From: Antedon mediterranea
Taxonomy: Eukaryota > Echinodermata > Crinoidea > Comatulida > Antedonidae
DNA length: 64,000 nt
NCBI RefSeq assembly: GCF_964355755.1
Contig: NC_092671.1
Coordinates: 27,342,070 to 27,406,069, forward strand
Reading direction: 5' to 3'
A program made the position numbers and the translations under genes. Of the stretch, positions 47,290 through 59,304 are shown piece by piece. Every line of letters starts with the position of its first letter. Positions within the stretch are counted from its first letter, which is position 1. The notes beneath the pieces were generated by a model. It was not told the origin of the DNA and made no database searches. It saw only the letters and a program-made list of their open reading frames with translations.

Positions 47290-48172
47290 TATTTCCCTGT
47301 GCACCTAGAGAGAGTATCAGTGATCACGTTTTCTACCCCTTTTACATGCTTAATTTTTAAGTCTCTGAAAAACAAGCATCAGGGCTAAGGCTTCTTCTCT
47401 TAACACCTAAATGAAAGATTGTGATCGTGGGCCAATTGCAAAACACTATTTCTATAATAGCTTGGATTTACAATCTGGTAAATGACTGTCCAATCCTTAT
47501 CGGTGGGAGCCTCAAGTAAGCACCCTTTACGCATAAAAATATCGGATTGGAAAGAGAAACCAACGGGCGTACCAGAAATGTCATAATCACTTGGGGCCTT
47601 TTCAGCTAAATGCTAAATTTCGGTATCTTCATGTTGAGCGTGTATACAAGTTTTTTGGTCTAAAGGCAAGCTAGGAAATGTATTTGAAACAGTCTTTGAC
47701 TGCAATTTAGTGTCCAAAAAGGTACAAGATAAATATTTGTGCTTTCTACAGATTTATTTGTGACAATTAGGCTGTGCTAGCGTGACCTTACTTCCCGCTA
47801 AATCCCAACAGGCAAATAGGGTACTACCCCTGCCTCAACTAGTCCTGTAACTAACTCGGAATGCAATTTAACCCAGTGGAGTGTTAACAATAACATTAAA
47901 CCCCATAAACGTTGCGTCATACAGGGGAGAAAGGTACCTTGAAATAACAGACTTTGCCAAGCCCCAGTATCTTGTAACATCTGAATGGGTTTAGAACCAA
48001 TCCAATCTGCCGAAACAATACCTCTACTAGTAAAGTGGTCATACAGTTTGATAGGATTGGATGGTAAAGCCACTACGGCATTAGGCAAATCATTATTTTT
48101 CAATTTAAGTTTAAAACATTCCGAAATAAACAAAACAGAAAGAAAGAGTGTATAATCTTCAAATTTTCCCAA
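47290..48172 (-). mobile_element. Ty3/gypsy-type LTR retrotransposon pol remnants, rearranged
   Basis: Minus strand: 48172-47798 holds a retropepsin-like stretch (IGSKPIQMLQDTGAWQSLLF; usual DTGA active site). About 47600-47400 reads WTVIYQIVNPSYYRNSVLQL followed by AHDH, like the start of the integrase H2C2 region. About 47365-47295 reads FFRDLKIKHVKGVENVITDT then LSR, like the end of RNase H. RNase H should precede integrase, so the order is scrambled, and the reverse transcriptase body is gone. Several frame changes. No LTRs recognised. Inactive. Confidence 0.65.
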
Positions 48173-48503
48173 AATTTGCGGGCTTTCCCAATTTTTAATG
48201 GTGATCCCCCCGCCTTCCCGAAATTGGTTATTTTTCCCCCCGAAATTCTGGATGATTTAAATTTAAAGTAACCCACTGTATATTTTTTAAATGAAACAAC
48301 ATTTTCCCAAAACAGACATGTTATTTCACAATTGACACTGCTGGCACTGTTTATAAACAGTATTTAAACAAAAGTGTTTCTTAGGCCTTTGTTTCACAAA
48401 TTAACAGCCATCTATCAACTGCAAAGCCAAGCCTTTGTCACGCCAATGTCATGTGATATTGTATTATTGTATTGATGTGTCACATGCAACAATGTTTCAA
48501 TAA

Positions 48504-49287
48504 AGCCCCTTTCTCACAGAGCTGTGTGCCAGGAATATTGCGGGAATATACCATTACCATGCCGGTATGGTTTTCTGTGAGAACGGGTCGTCTTGGCATC
48601 ATGCCGGCATCGACATGACCTGCTTTAGACCTAGTAATATTCTAGGGATATTCCCCGCAATGCCAGACGGGCATTCTGTTAGAACATTCCGGGGTTATAT
48701 TTAATTCCCCGTCGAGGCTTTGACACCTTGCGCGGTCAAGTGTATGCGGCGATTCAATTCAATTAACAATAATAATGTCGAACTGGAGGGATAATGAGAT
48801 AAGAGAGCTGCTTAAATAAGGGGACAAGAAGAAATTTGTAGCATAACCTATAAGCCTAGGCCATAGCTCTTTGTTGGTGCCTGACCCTTCGTCGCCTTGT
48901 AAATTTTACAGCCTTCTAAGGTGTTTTACAGATTGCCGATGACGGCTAATTAATTTCTGCTGTACCTGTATAATATATGCACATTATACTGTACATAGCA
49001 TGTATTGCATAAATATGCTATAAAGGAAGATAATAATCTGTAACTTAAAATTCGCCGCCATATATCGCTAGACAAAAATAATAACAATAAAGGACGCCCT
49101 CAATAATTATTTTGTCAGACTTTTTATTGGCCGAATATTCCCGACTCCTTTCTCACAGAAAGCCGGTATATACCGGTTATATTTCTGGCATGATAGTCCA
49201 ATGAGAATGGGTATATGCCGGTAACGATACCGGCACGACGCCAGCATAATACCGGTATATTGCAAGCACATCTGTGAGAAAGGGGCT
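48504..49287. mobile_element. TIR element with AGCCCCTTTCTCACAGA ends
   Basis: 17-bp perfect ends AGCCCCTTTCTCACAGA (48504) and TCTGTGAGAAAGGGGCT (49287). Subterminal regions are crowded with CCGGTATA / TATACCGG and GCCGG motifs on both sides (48540-48720, 49150-49262), probable binding-site clusters. 784 bp, non-coding. Confidence 0.8.
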
Positions 49288-49599
49288 ATAGAGTCGAGCG
49301 GTGTCTACCCACAAGGTAAAAAAGAATGGACTGTACCATTGTTACAGTTGTTGGTGTATGACAATGTTTTGATATCTTAGTTTTCTAGATCTAGAAAACT
49401 AAGGTTTTTTTTAATAGTGGTTGTACCATTATATTAGTGACTTTTTATTGGTTAGAATTATTATATTACCACAAAGGGGGGTTTATTTCTATGATGTGAT
49501 GAGATTTTCAGTAAACAAGAGTGGATCGTGGTCGTCCTCTATACTTTTGTTGCTTACAGTTTTCAATATAATAATTTATTGCTTTATTGGCTGGGACTT

Positions 49600-51140
49600 C
49601 CTTTTGCAATCTGAGGATGTGTCCAAATAGCCGCCATCTCGATTCCAAAATGTCCAATGAGATTTGTCTTGCCTTACTCGTATCGTATAATTTGATGTTT
49701 TGTATTTTATGTGGATAGCGGATTCCTATAATTTTTCTAAGATGCCTCCGATGAAATGTATCAAGTTTTCCAAGATTTGCTACAAATGTGACTGCCCAAA
49801 TTTGGCTGTCATGAGAGTTAATTTCACTCTTAAGTTTTGATCTGACTAATATATCCTGAAGGTTGGGAGGTCTGTAAAATGCAATAATGTGTGGTTAGAC
49901 TGTAGAATGGGCATATGTTTCTCAATAATAGGGCGCGTTTATACAACACGCTATTACACGCATATTCTACACGCCTACGAAAAGTGTGTTGTATAACAAC
50001 AAAGAGATTCCGTGTAATGAGATTTTAATTGCAAAAAAGGCTACTTGGCTGAATCCTAAAATTTGGTGGATTCCCGGTCGCCGTTACCGTGTTGGAAGTG
50101 TCCTCAGGGTATATTTTGACCTCTCGTTAAAACAGGTCGTAATATCAATCATTGCTAACAAGATTGGGCCCATTTATTGCTGCTTCGCTGCCAGCAATCA
50201 TCCTCCTACCACGTCTTACGCCTAGCCTAGTGGGGCCAACTCGTAGTGGTAGTAGGCCTCTATCGTTTCCCACTCCAAACAGAATTAAAAAAATAACATC
50301 GCAAAAATGGCATCTTCTTCCATAGTGTATAGATGAAACAATGAAACCCTTAAAATAACTTTTATTAATTTAAATGAACCGAGAACAAAATAAACAACAA
50401 TGCAAACGTGAACGAATACAATATAATGAAAATGGTAAAAACCGCGCGAATACATCGGACAGCGTGGAGGCGACGATGATTGTTGACAACTCAGCCAATT
50501 CAAGCGCGATCAACGATTTGACCTTTTATCCTAGCATGCACTGCGTGTTGATGAAACTTCCGGTATAACACGGTATCGTGATTTCTAGTATAACAGCAAA
50601 CGTTAAGGTGGGTTGACCTCGGTCCGAACAACACGCTAAAAATTAAAGCCGTGTTCAAATTTAGGGTGTTGTATAAACACGACCATAGAGTGTAATGGAG
50701 GCAACCTAGGATGATAGGTTGTGACCAATGGCACTCTGCTCGAATTTGGCTGACGTAGTTTGTACATCTGACATAGGAATATCTTTTGCTTTCTTTATAG
50801 CAATTTCGATGTATTCCTTCTTGATATTTCTGTTATTCAATTTGCTCCAATTTACAAAATCTGATATCAATTTACGGTAGTCATATTCATTATCATGCTT
50901 ATCACCTAAAATATATCCTGCGATAACAGTATCGTCTGCATATTTAATCACAGAACATGACTCATTTGGTGACCTAAAGTCAGAAGTGAAAAGGGAATAC
51001 AACACAGGTGATATTACACAGCCTTGAGGTACTCCTACATTTGTTATCCTGCTGTCAGAGATGTGCCCATTTGCTATTACAAACTGAGGTCTACATTTCA
51101 GGAAATCGGACAGCCACCTGATGATATTGTGGTTTATCTC
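49600..51140 (-). mobile_element. Second-type LINE reverse transcriptase remnant, split by a MITE
   Basis: RT core at 51140-50706 on the minus strand (INHNIIRWLSDFLKCRPQF, VPQGCVISPVLYSLFTSDF, KYADDTVIAG). The C-terminal part continues at 49890-49610 (LDTFHRRHLRKIIGIRYPHK, SRWRLFGHILRL). The two parts are separated by the element at 49931-50684. The wording differs from the LINEs at 17 and 45 kb and resembles LINE clades whose C terminus has the 'HRRCLR.ILGI' block. Inactive. Confidence 0.75.
49931..50684. mobile_element. TIR element inserted in the LINE
   Basis: Ends GGGCGCGTTTATACAACACGC (49931) and GTGTTGTATAAACACGACC (50684), about 22 bp with 3 mismatches. ATA flanks both sides (49928-49930, 50685-50687), a possible 3-bp duplication. 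Non-coding. Confidence 0.72.
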
Positions 51141-51145
51141 CATGG

Positions 51146-51856
51146 CCCTGTTTCTGCTGCCAAGAAAATACTGTATTTTATACGGTATTTTTTGAATACC
51201 GTATATATACCGTATTTGTTTGGCAGCAGAAACTGCGCTCATAAAAAAATACCGTATTTTGTATACCGTATTTTCCCCACAAAATTTGTTGATAAAATAC
51301 GGTATTTACAAATTTATACCGTATTTTCTGTACCCTTTTCTGCTGCCAATAAAAAATACCGTATTTTTTTTACCTGTGACATGAGGTCAACATCGTGTTT
51401 TTATTTTCTGTCGCTGTCAGCGGTTTTACACACGTGTATAGATATATTCGGCGAAAATGTGGAGCGAAGACGTCACAGTATTTACTATATAAATCTGTGT
51501 GGGAAAGGGGTGAGGAAGCTAAAAATGTCCGGCCAACTAAAAGGTAATAAAAGGGACAACCACATTTATAAAGACATTTCTAAACAAATAAAGCAGCAGG
51601 AGTATGGAATAGTCTCCAAAGCAAGTAAATTCAAAGCTCTCAACATCTCTATCACTAGGGCTAGGCTGTTGAAAGTGAGACGTAAAAATTCCTTTATTGC
51701 GATTTTTAATTATCGACCAAATAAATGAATGGCAATTTGGGTATTAAAGGATGAAATTTAACACGACCACCCAAGAAGTATTGTTAGCAGAAACGGGGTA
51801 TAAAAAATACCGTATTTTATACCGTATTTTGAGCAGTTGCAGCAGAAACAGACCCT
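51146..51856. mobile_element. Foldback-like element built of TACCGTATTT motifs
   Basis: Outer ends CCTGTTTCTGCTGC (51147) and GCAGCAGAAACAG (51851). Within it 51151-51232 is itself a near-perfect hairpin (GTTTCTGCTGCCAA...TTGGCAGCAGAAAC). AAATACGGTA/TACCGTATTT occurs roughly ten times, mostly at 51168-51375 and 51805-51835. The middle (51380-51730) is an open + frame without known motif. It bounds the LINE remnant on its right. Confidence 0.6.
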
Positions 51857-52766
51857 AATTAATTAATTTTGATGACGTTATCACGTTTAAAAACTTGAAG
51901 AACGTGAGTCGTGTAATTTCACCTACACCATACAGTTTAATATCTTACAGCTCATCAGAATTAAACGTGCCCTTGAAAATTTTAACTTATTAAGAAAGCT
52001 GATGAAATGTAGATATGAATTCATAAAAAAATTAAGCCGGTCGGATGTTGTGATGTTATCATATGGCCAGTTGAAGTTAAAAAGTAGTTTTTAAATTTCT
52101 TTAGTCAAAGTTATACAAATTTCAAAGAGCGCGCATTGCGCTTCTACGTGTCAAATTCTCTTCCAATTCTTATATTTATTTGCTTAATTCATTATCTTTC
52201 GAAATTGTCATCTTCGAGTTTATTTTGATATATCCATCATACCAAAAAATTATAACATGATGTGTGTCCCGTAATTTCACCTATGCTACACTGTATATAG
52301 ATATACAGTATATACTGTATATTGTATATGGCATATAATAGGCACAACTCAACACTATAAGCATATAATAGGATGGAATGTATCATCATTTTCCGATCGT
52401 ATGATAACGTACGTGCATGTTTAAAACAAATTATTTTCAGTAATTTATTAATTAATTTCAGTAAAATGATAAAAATGATCACCTATAATTCGTCAAAGTG
52501 ACGAATTAAATTCTAGTTTCTTTTTGTAATTCTTTAACCTTTAGTTCATTAAATGACTTTTGGTTTATAATCTATGAACAATCATTAAAATTCATAAAAT
52601 TGCGCATAAGTCACATTGCGCAACTCTGACATTAAAAAATAGGAGGTGCACAAGTTCACGTAAATGTTGTTCTGTTTACACGTTTTAGAGACACGCGACG
52701 CACAAAAATGACAGAAGGAAAGAAGCATAATACAGGAAAAGATGATGAAACAGGACAGTTACAAGG
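51857..52766. other. Gene-free stretch with one perfect palindrome
   Basis: 52486-52508 is TAATTCGTCA-AAG-TGACGAATTA, 10-bp perfect arms. A related CCGTCACTTTGACG recurs at 52983-52996. 'GTAATTTCACCTA' occurs at 51914 and 52271. No coding signal. Confidence 0.5.
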
Positions 52767-53010
52767 AGTTATCCGCTACTAAGCGGATAACTAATAATAC
52801 AGAAAAAAAGATGATTTCATACAGTTACAAAGAGTTATCCGCTGAATGTGGATAACTAATGATTTCATACAGTTACAAGGAGTTATCCGCTGAATGCGAA
52901 TAACTAAAAAAAAAGATGATGAAACAGGACAGTTACAAGGAGTTATCCGCTACTAAGCGGATAACTAACTAGACGTGAAACCCGTCACTTTGACGAGTTA
53001 GTTATCCGCT
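52767..53010. repeat. Cluster of AGTTATCCGC hairpins
   Basis: Four inverted repeats at 52767-52792, 52833-52857, 52881-52905 and 52941-52966, each AGTTATCCGC..GCGGATAACT with 4-9-base loops, the second and third slightly changed. Each is preceded by CAGTTACAAGG or a close variant. Single half-sites follow at 52999-53010 and 53207. Confidence 0.8.
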
Positions 53011-53219
53011 CGACAAACGCCACGTGCACATCATGAATTTTGCACACAGAAAAAGATTATTATGACCTGAACTGAAGAATATGATGTGATGTTAGTGCTG
53101 AATGCTGTATATTTTGTGTCGTATAGTATACACAGTATAATCTGTATAAATATCACAAACAGTGTAAAATATCTGAAAACTAAAAAAGTAACAGGACGAT
53201 TACAAGGAGTTATCCACGG

Positions 53220-56200
53220 GTATTGCTAAACTGCGCAAACACTGCGCAAACAACAAAAAAAGCTGCGCAAACCTCCTTCAAACCAATTAATATTTATTAG
53301 AACACAACTAGAACTATATAGGGAGACAATTTATGAGAAAAAAAATTTGAAATCCCTTTAAGTTTGCCTTTTTTGGTGTGAAAAACTTCAATTTTTGGGA
53401 AAATTACTGATTTCACAGCGCAAACAACAAAAAAAGCTGCGCAAACCTCCTTCAAACCAATTAATATTTATTAGAACACAACTAGAACTATATAGGGAGA
53501 CAATTTATGAGAAAAAAAATTTGAAATTCCTTTAAGTTTGCCTTTTTTTTTGGTGAAAAACTTCAATTTTTGGGAAAATTACTGATTTCACAGCGCAAAC
53601 AACAAAAAAAGCTGCGCAAACCTCCTTCAAACCAATTAATATTTATTAGAACACAACTAGAACTATATAGGGAGACAATTTATGAGAAAAAACATTTGAA
53701 ATTCCTTTAAGTTTGCCTTTTTTTGTGTGAAAAACTTCAATTTTTTGGAAAATTACTGATTTCACAGCGCAAAGAACAAAAAAAGCTGCGCAAACCTCCT
53801 TCAAAACAATTAATATTGATAGAACACAACTAGAACTATATAGGGAGACAATTTATGAGAAAAAAAAATTTGAAATTCCTTTAAGTTTGCCTTTTTTGGT
53901 GAAAAACTTCAATTTTTGGGAAAATTACTGATTTCACAGCGCAAACAACAACAAAAAGCTGCGCAAACCTCCTTTAAATCAATTAATATTGATTAAAACA
54001 CAACTAGACCTATATAGGGAGACAATTTATGGGGAAACAAATTTGAAATTCCTTTAAGTTTGCCCTTTTTTTGGGTGAAAAACTTAAATTTTTGGGAAAA
54101 TTACTGATTTCACAGCGCAAAAAAAAAAAAAGCTGCGCAAACCTTCTTTAAATCAATTAATATTGATTAAAACACAACTAGACCTATATAGGGAGACAAT
54201 TTATGGGGAAAAGAATTTGAAATTCCTTTAAGTTTGCCTTTTTTTGTGCGAAAAACTTCAATTTTTGGGAAAATTACTGATTTCACAGCGCAAAGAACAA
54301 AAAAAGCTGCGCAAACCTCCTTCAAAACAATTAATATTGATAGAACACAACTAGAACTATATAGGGAGACAATTTATGAGAAAAAAATTTGAAATTCCTT
54401 TAAGTTTGCCTTTTTTTGGGTGAAAAACTTCAATTTTTGGAAAAATTACTGATTTCACAGCGCAAACAACAACAAAAAGCTGCGCAAACCTCCTTTAAAT
54501 CAATTAATATTGATTAAAACACAACTAGACCTATATAGGGAGACAATTTATGGGGAAACAAATTTGAAATTCCTTTAAGTTTGCCTTTTTTTTGGGTGAA
54601 AAACTTCAATTTTTGGGAAAATTACTGATTTCACAGCGGAAAAAAAAAAAGCTGCGCAAACCTTCTTTAAATCAATTAATATTGATTAAAACACAACTAG
54701 ACCTATATAGGGAGACAATTTATGGGGAAAAAAATTGGAAATTCCTTTAAGTTTGCCTTTTTTTTTGTGAAAAACTTCAATTTTTGGGAAAATTACTGAT
54801 TTCACAGCACAAATAACAAAAAAAGCTGCGCAAACCTCCTTCAAAACAATTAATATTGATAGAACACAACTAGAACTATATAGGGAGACAATTTATGAGA
54901 AAAAAAATTTGAAATTCCTTTAAGTTTGCCTTTTTTTGGGTGAAAAACTTCAATTTTTGGGAAAATTACTGATTTCACAGCGCAAACAACAACAAAAAGC
55001 TGCGCAAACCTCCTTTAAATCAATTAATATTGATTAAAACACAACTAGAACTATATAGGGAGACAATTTATGAGAAAAAAAATTTGAAATTCCTTTAAGT
55101 TTGCCTTTTTTTGGGTGAAAAACTTCAATTTTTGGGAAAATTACTGATTTCACAGCGCAAACAACAACAAAAAGCTGCGCAAACCTCCTTTAAATCAATT
55201 AATATTGATTAAAACACAACTAGACCTATATAGGGAGACAATTTATGGGGAAAAAAATTTGAAATTCCTTTAAGTTTGCCCTTTTTTGGGTGAAAAACTT
55301 CAATTTTTGGGAAAATTACTGATTTCACAGCGCAAACAACAACAAAAAGCTGTGCAAACCTCCTTCAAACCAATTAATATTGATTAAAACACAACTAGAC
55401 CTATATAGGGAGACAATTTATGAGAAAAAAAAATTGAAATTCCTTTAAGTTTGCCTTTTTTTTGGTGAAAAACTTCAATTTTTGGGAAAATTACTGATTT
55501 CACAGCGCAAACAACAAAAAAAGCTGGGCAAACCTCCTTCAAACCAATTAATATTTATTAGAACACAACTAGAACTATATAGGGAGACAATTTATGAGAA
55601 AAAAAATTTGAAATTCCTTTAAGTTTGCCTTTTTTTGTGTGAAAAACTTCAATTTTTGGGAAAATTACTGATTTCACAGCGCAAAGAACAAAAAAAGCTG
55701 CGCAAACCTCCTTCAAAACAATTAATATTGATAGAACACAACTAAAACTATATAGGGAGACAATTTATGAGAAAAGAAATTTGAAATTCCTTTAAGTTTG
55801 CCTTTTTTTGGTGAAAAACTTCAATTTTTGGGAAAATTATTGATTTCACAGCGCAAACAACAACAAAAAACTGCGCAAACCTCCTTTAAATCAATTAATA
55901 TTGATTAAAACACAACTAGACCTATATAGGGAGACAATTTATGGGGAAACAAATTTGAAATTCCTTTAAGTTTGCCTTTTTTTTGGGTGAAAAACTTAAA
56001 TTTTTGGGAAAATTACTGATTTCACAGCGCAAAAAAACAAAAAGCTGCGCAAACCTTCTTTAAATCAATTAATATTGATTAAAACACAACTAGACCTATA
56101 TAGGGAGACAATTTATGGGAAAAAGAATTTGAAATTCCTTTAAGTTTGCCTTTTTTTGTGCGAAAAACTTCAATTTTTGGGAAAATTACTGATTTCACAG

Positions 56201-56870
56201 CGCAAACAACAAAAAAAGCTGCGCAAACCTCCTTCAAACCAATTAATATTGATTAAAACACAACTAGACCTATATAGGGAGACAATTTATGGGGAAAAAA
56301 ATTTGAAATTCCTTTAAGTTTGCCCTTTTTTTGGTGAAAAACTTCAATTTTTGGGAAAATTACTGATTTCACAGCACAAACAACAACAAAAAGCTGCGTA
56401 AACCTCCTTCAAAACAATTAATATTGATTAGATAACAACTAGAACTATATAGGGAGACAATTTATGGGAAAACAAATTTGAAATTCCTTTAAGTTTGCCT
56501 TTTTTTTGGGAAAATTAAAGATTTCACAGATTTAAAGGCCTGCGCATACCCCCAAAAAAGCTGCGCAAACCTCCTTCAAATCAATTAATATTGATTAGAT
56601 AACAACTAGAACAATATAGGGAGACAATTTAGAAAAACATTTTGAAATTGCTGTAAGTTTGCCTTTTTTTTTTAAATTAAAAAATTTAAATTACAGATTT
56701 CACAGATGTCAAGGTTTGCGCACACTGCGCAAACACCAAAATAAGCTGCGCAAAAGAACACAACTAGAACTATATAGGAAGACAATTTATGAAAAAACAA
56801 TATTGAAATTCCTGTAAGTTTGTCTTTGTTTGGGTAAAACAATTTTTGGGAAAATTACAGATTTCACAAC
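53220..56870. repeat. ~173-bp satellite array, about 21 units
   Basis: TTTCACAGCG recurs at 53411, 53586, 53760, 53932, 54108, 54281, 54453 and onward, period 172-176. Conserved blocks: GCTGCGCAAACCTCCTT, ACACAACTAGA, CTATATAGGGAGACAATTT, TTTAAGTTTGCC. Unit types differ at AGAACTA/AGACCTA, ATGAGA/ATGGGG and CAAACC/AAATC; three types follow each other in order at units 4-6, 7-9 and 15-17. The units decay after about 56480. The array ends about 140 bp beyond the 3' end of the minus-strand transposase ORF. Confidence 0.95.
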
Positions 56871-57011
56871 GGAAACTTTAAAAAAACAGAAACAAGAAAA
56901 AATTTTTTTTTCAAATATAACTTTTTTTAATGAAATGTTTCGCAATTATTTACCTTCAAAGTTTTTTTATAACATTCTACTGTATTTTCAAATCAACATA
57001 AAGCTTTACAT

Positions 57012-59257
57012 TTACAATGCTCTTTTTTCTTTTTTTCTGGTTTTGTTAGCCCTTTTTGAAGTATTTTGTCCCTTTTTTTTGCCACTAGTATATGGAGGAT
57101 TAGTTGTGGACAACTGTCCATTTGTGGAGGTAGTAACATTTTCCTTTTTAATTTTCGGTACGAATTGAGAAAACTTATAAAAGTGTGCATTTCTTTCTTC
57201 TTCAGTCATCGAGCTCCACATTAATTGATCGAGTTCAAATTTCTTAAAATCATTTGATAGTTTGTATCCTCCCATATTTACAAAAGACATTTTAACGTCT
57301 TTATATTGACCCGTAACCATTTTTTCCAACATAAGAACTAAATCCGGCAGTTTCTTTTGCTTCCAGTCTGCAAAGGCTTTAATTGAATGATTCATTGATT
57401 CATTGTTGTTATTTGTCCAACTGCCTATTAATTTCTTGTGCCAAAGCTTTTCCTTTAATTTCGGAATCATCTTATTCGTGTAATCCAGTGCATCTGGTAC
57501 AACATTACCAACAAATTCTCGTAGTAAATTTTCTGTTATTGCAAAAGATTCTTCTAAATTTGTGTTGAGCAATTGTATTACTTTTTTATGTATAGAGGTT
57601 CTTACATTTCTTGCATATTTTCAAGCATGTGTTTTCTGCATAAGACATGTTTACAATGGAAAGTGTCCACAAATGCTTTGTGCATAGCCAATTCGTCATC
57701 TGTTCCTACTATCAAATTACTAAAATCTTTAACGCCAATACTTATCAAATTATACTTAAGAAAATAGTAAAATTCCGCAAAGGCTAATTGGTCGCTCTTA
57801 TGGTGAAGTAACATAGGGCCAAAAAAAACTGGATGTTCATTGTCCATTTTAGTGACAGATAGGTTTTTATAGACCATAAGCGTAAGATAGGTTTTGCCTA
57901 AATTGAAGGTTTTGTCAATGCCCAAAACAGTTTTTCCAGAGCAACAAAACCGTTTAATGTCATTAAGTTGTTCTTTTGCGAAAAGCACAAATGCAGGTGC
58001 TTGGCCTTTGATGAATACCGTTTTTTGTAGAAAATCATTTTCTGTCAACATGTTGAGAACTTCTAATACTTCATCAGCGTAATTTTGAGTGTATGGTTTA
58101 CAACGACAACATTTGCTGTTCCTTTTATCGTTTTGTTTTAAGTTATAAATTTGCTTTCTATTCCGTAGTTCATCTTGAGTGTCTCTATATGTTTCGGATG
58201 GAGTTTTAAAGTGGCATTGATTCCTTACTTTATTAAGAATTTCAGGGTCTGTCCTTACATATGATTGATTGTATTTAGAGTTCCCGTGTGGTGCAGTTAC
58301 GTTTAACACTCCTCTGTATTCGTGAACAGCTACATATTTTCCATTTATTGTGTCATCAATGTAAGTAATTTTCCGTTCGTAATTGGTGGCACGTTTCTTA
58401 GAATAATAGCGATGGACATTAATAGTTCTAGCATCACCTTCCACAACTAACTCGGTGTACTTTTGAATTTTACCCTTTTTCTTGGTTTTTTTGTAAAATC
58501 TCCCATCATCTATCTTGTCAACAAATATTAAAGTATTGCTATTATTTACCAAATATGTATGTTTCACCTTTGAATTCCGTTGCCAGGCACCACAATCATC
58601 GTTAAACACATTGTTTCCATTCGTTTGCATTTTTCTTAAAACAACACAATAAGCATTATTCTTGACACCTTTAGGCACAGATTGTAATGGAATTGAGGAA
58701 TTCATTTCCTCCCAAATGTTTTCAATATTTAAAAATACACCATTTTGTAGTTCTTTTAAATCACCTTTGATGTTAACTGTACTTCTGTTACTATCATCAC
58801 TGGTAACATCTTGATGACTCTCCTTGTAGCTTTCACCATTGTCGTCGCTATCATTGTTAGTGTCTATACCGCTGTTGCACGTTTCATCATTTGCGAAATT
58901 GGAAGTATCATTGTCGTCGTTATCTTCTCTTGTAACATTTGTTTCATTGTTAGTGTCTATATCGCTGTTGCACGTTTCATCATTTGCGAAATCAGAAGTA
59001 CCATTGTCGTCGTTATCTTCTCTCGTAACATTTGTTTCATTGTTAGTGTCTATATCGCTGTTGCACGTTTCATCATTTGCGAAATCAGAAGTATCATTGT
59101 CGTCGCTATCTTCTGTTGTTTCATTCATTTCATTGTTAGTGTCCAAATCGCTGTTTAATGTTCCACCATTTGCGAAATCAGAAGTATCATTGTCAACATC
59201 ACTTGTGAGAGCATCCACGTCGACTTGCATTATATTTGGTTCATTGTCAGTTTCCAT
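57012..59257 (-). pseudogene. MULE-type DDE transposase, one frameshift
   Basis: ORF 1 (59257-57602, 551 codons): acidic N terminus with three to four 31-residue tandem repeats (DTSDFANDETCNSDIDTNNE type, 93-bp DNA units at 58858-59150). A middle domain follows (SVPKGVKNNAYCVV; CGAWQRNSKVKHTYL), then the catalytic core VLGIDKTFNLG (Asp about 448) and IVGTDDELAMHKAF (Asp about 520) with HCKHVLCRKH. It stops at 57602-57604. ORF 2 (57572-57012) resumes in another frame with SWTNNNNESMNHSIK, whose Glu (about 57399-57401) is the expected third catalytic residue, and ends in a Lys-rich tail. One small indel near 57605 explains the break. The reading frame stays open upstream of the Met to an acceptor-like TTTAACAG near 59300, so a 5' exon is possible. 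The family matches MULE-like transposases common in marine invertebrates. No terminal repeats found. Confidence 0.78.
58855..59200 (-). repeat. 93-bp coding tandem repeat in the transposase N terminus
   Basis: TTAGTGTCTATATCGCTG-type units at 58858, 58951, 59044 and about 59137. In frame this gives 31-residue Asp/Asn/Thr-rich repeats. The reverse strand is also open here, giving hydrophobic shadow frames. Confidence 0.85.
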
Positions 59258-59304
59258 ATCTTCATTCTCCGTTTTAATAACACAATCAGCATTCCAAAAA
59301 ACTG

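Noticed and set aside
51024-51728. 234-codon + strand ORF
   Set aside because: It starts inside the antisense LINE RT and runs through the foldback-like element; no known motif. The last part (51380-51728) stays unexplained but lacks support.
52767-53215. TTATCC words resembling bacterial DnaA boxes, suggesting a replication origin or bacterial contamination
   Set aside because: They are arms of repeated hairpins (AGTTATCCGC) in AT-rich animal sequence; surrounding satellites, LINEs and spliced exons show eukaryotic DNA.
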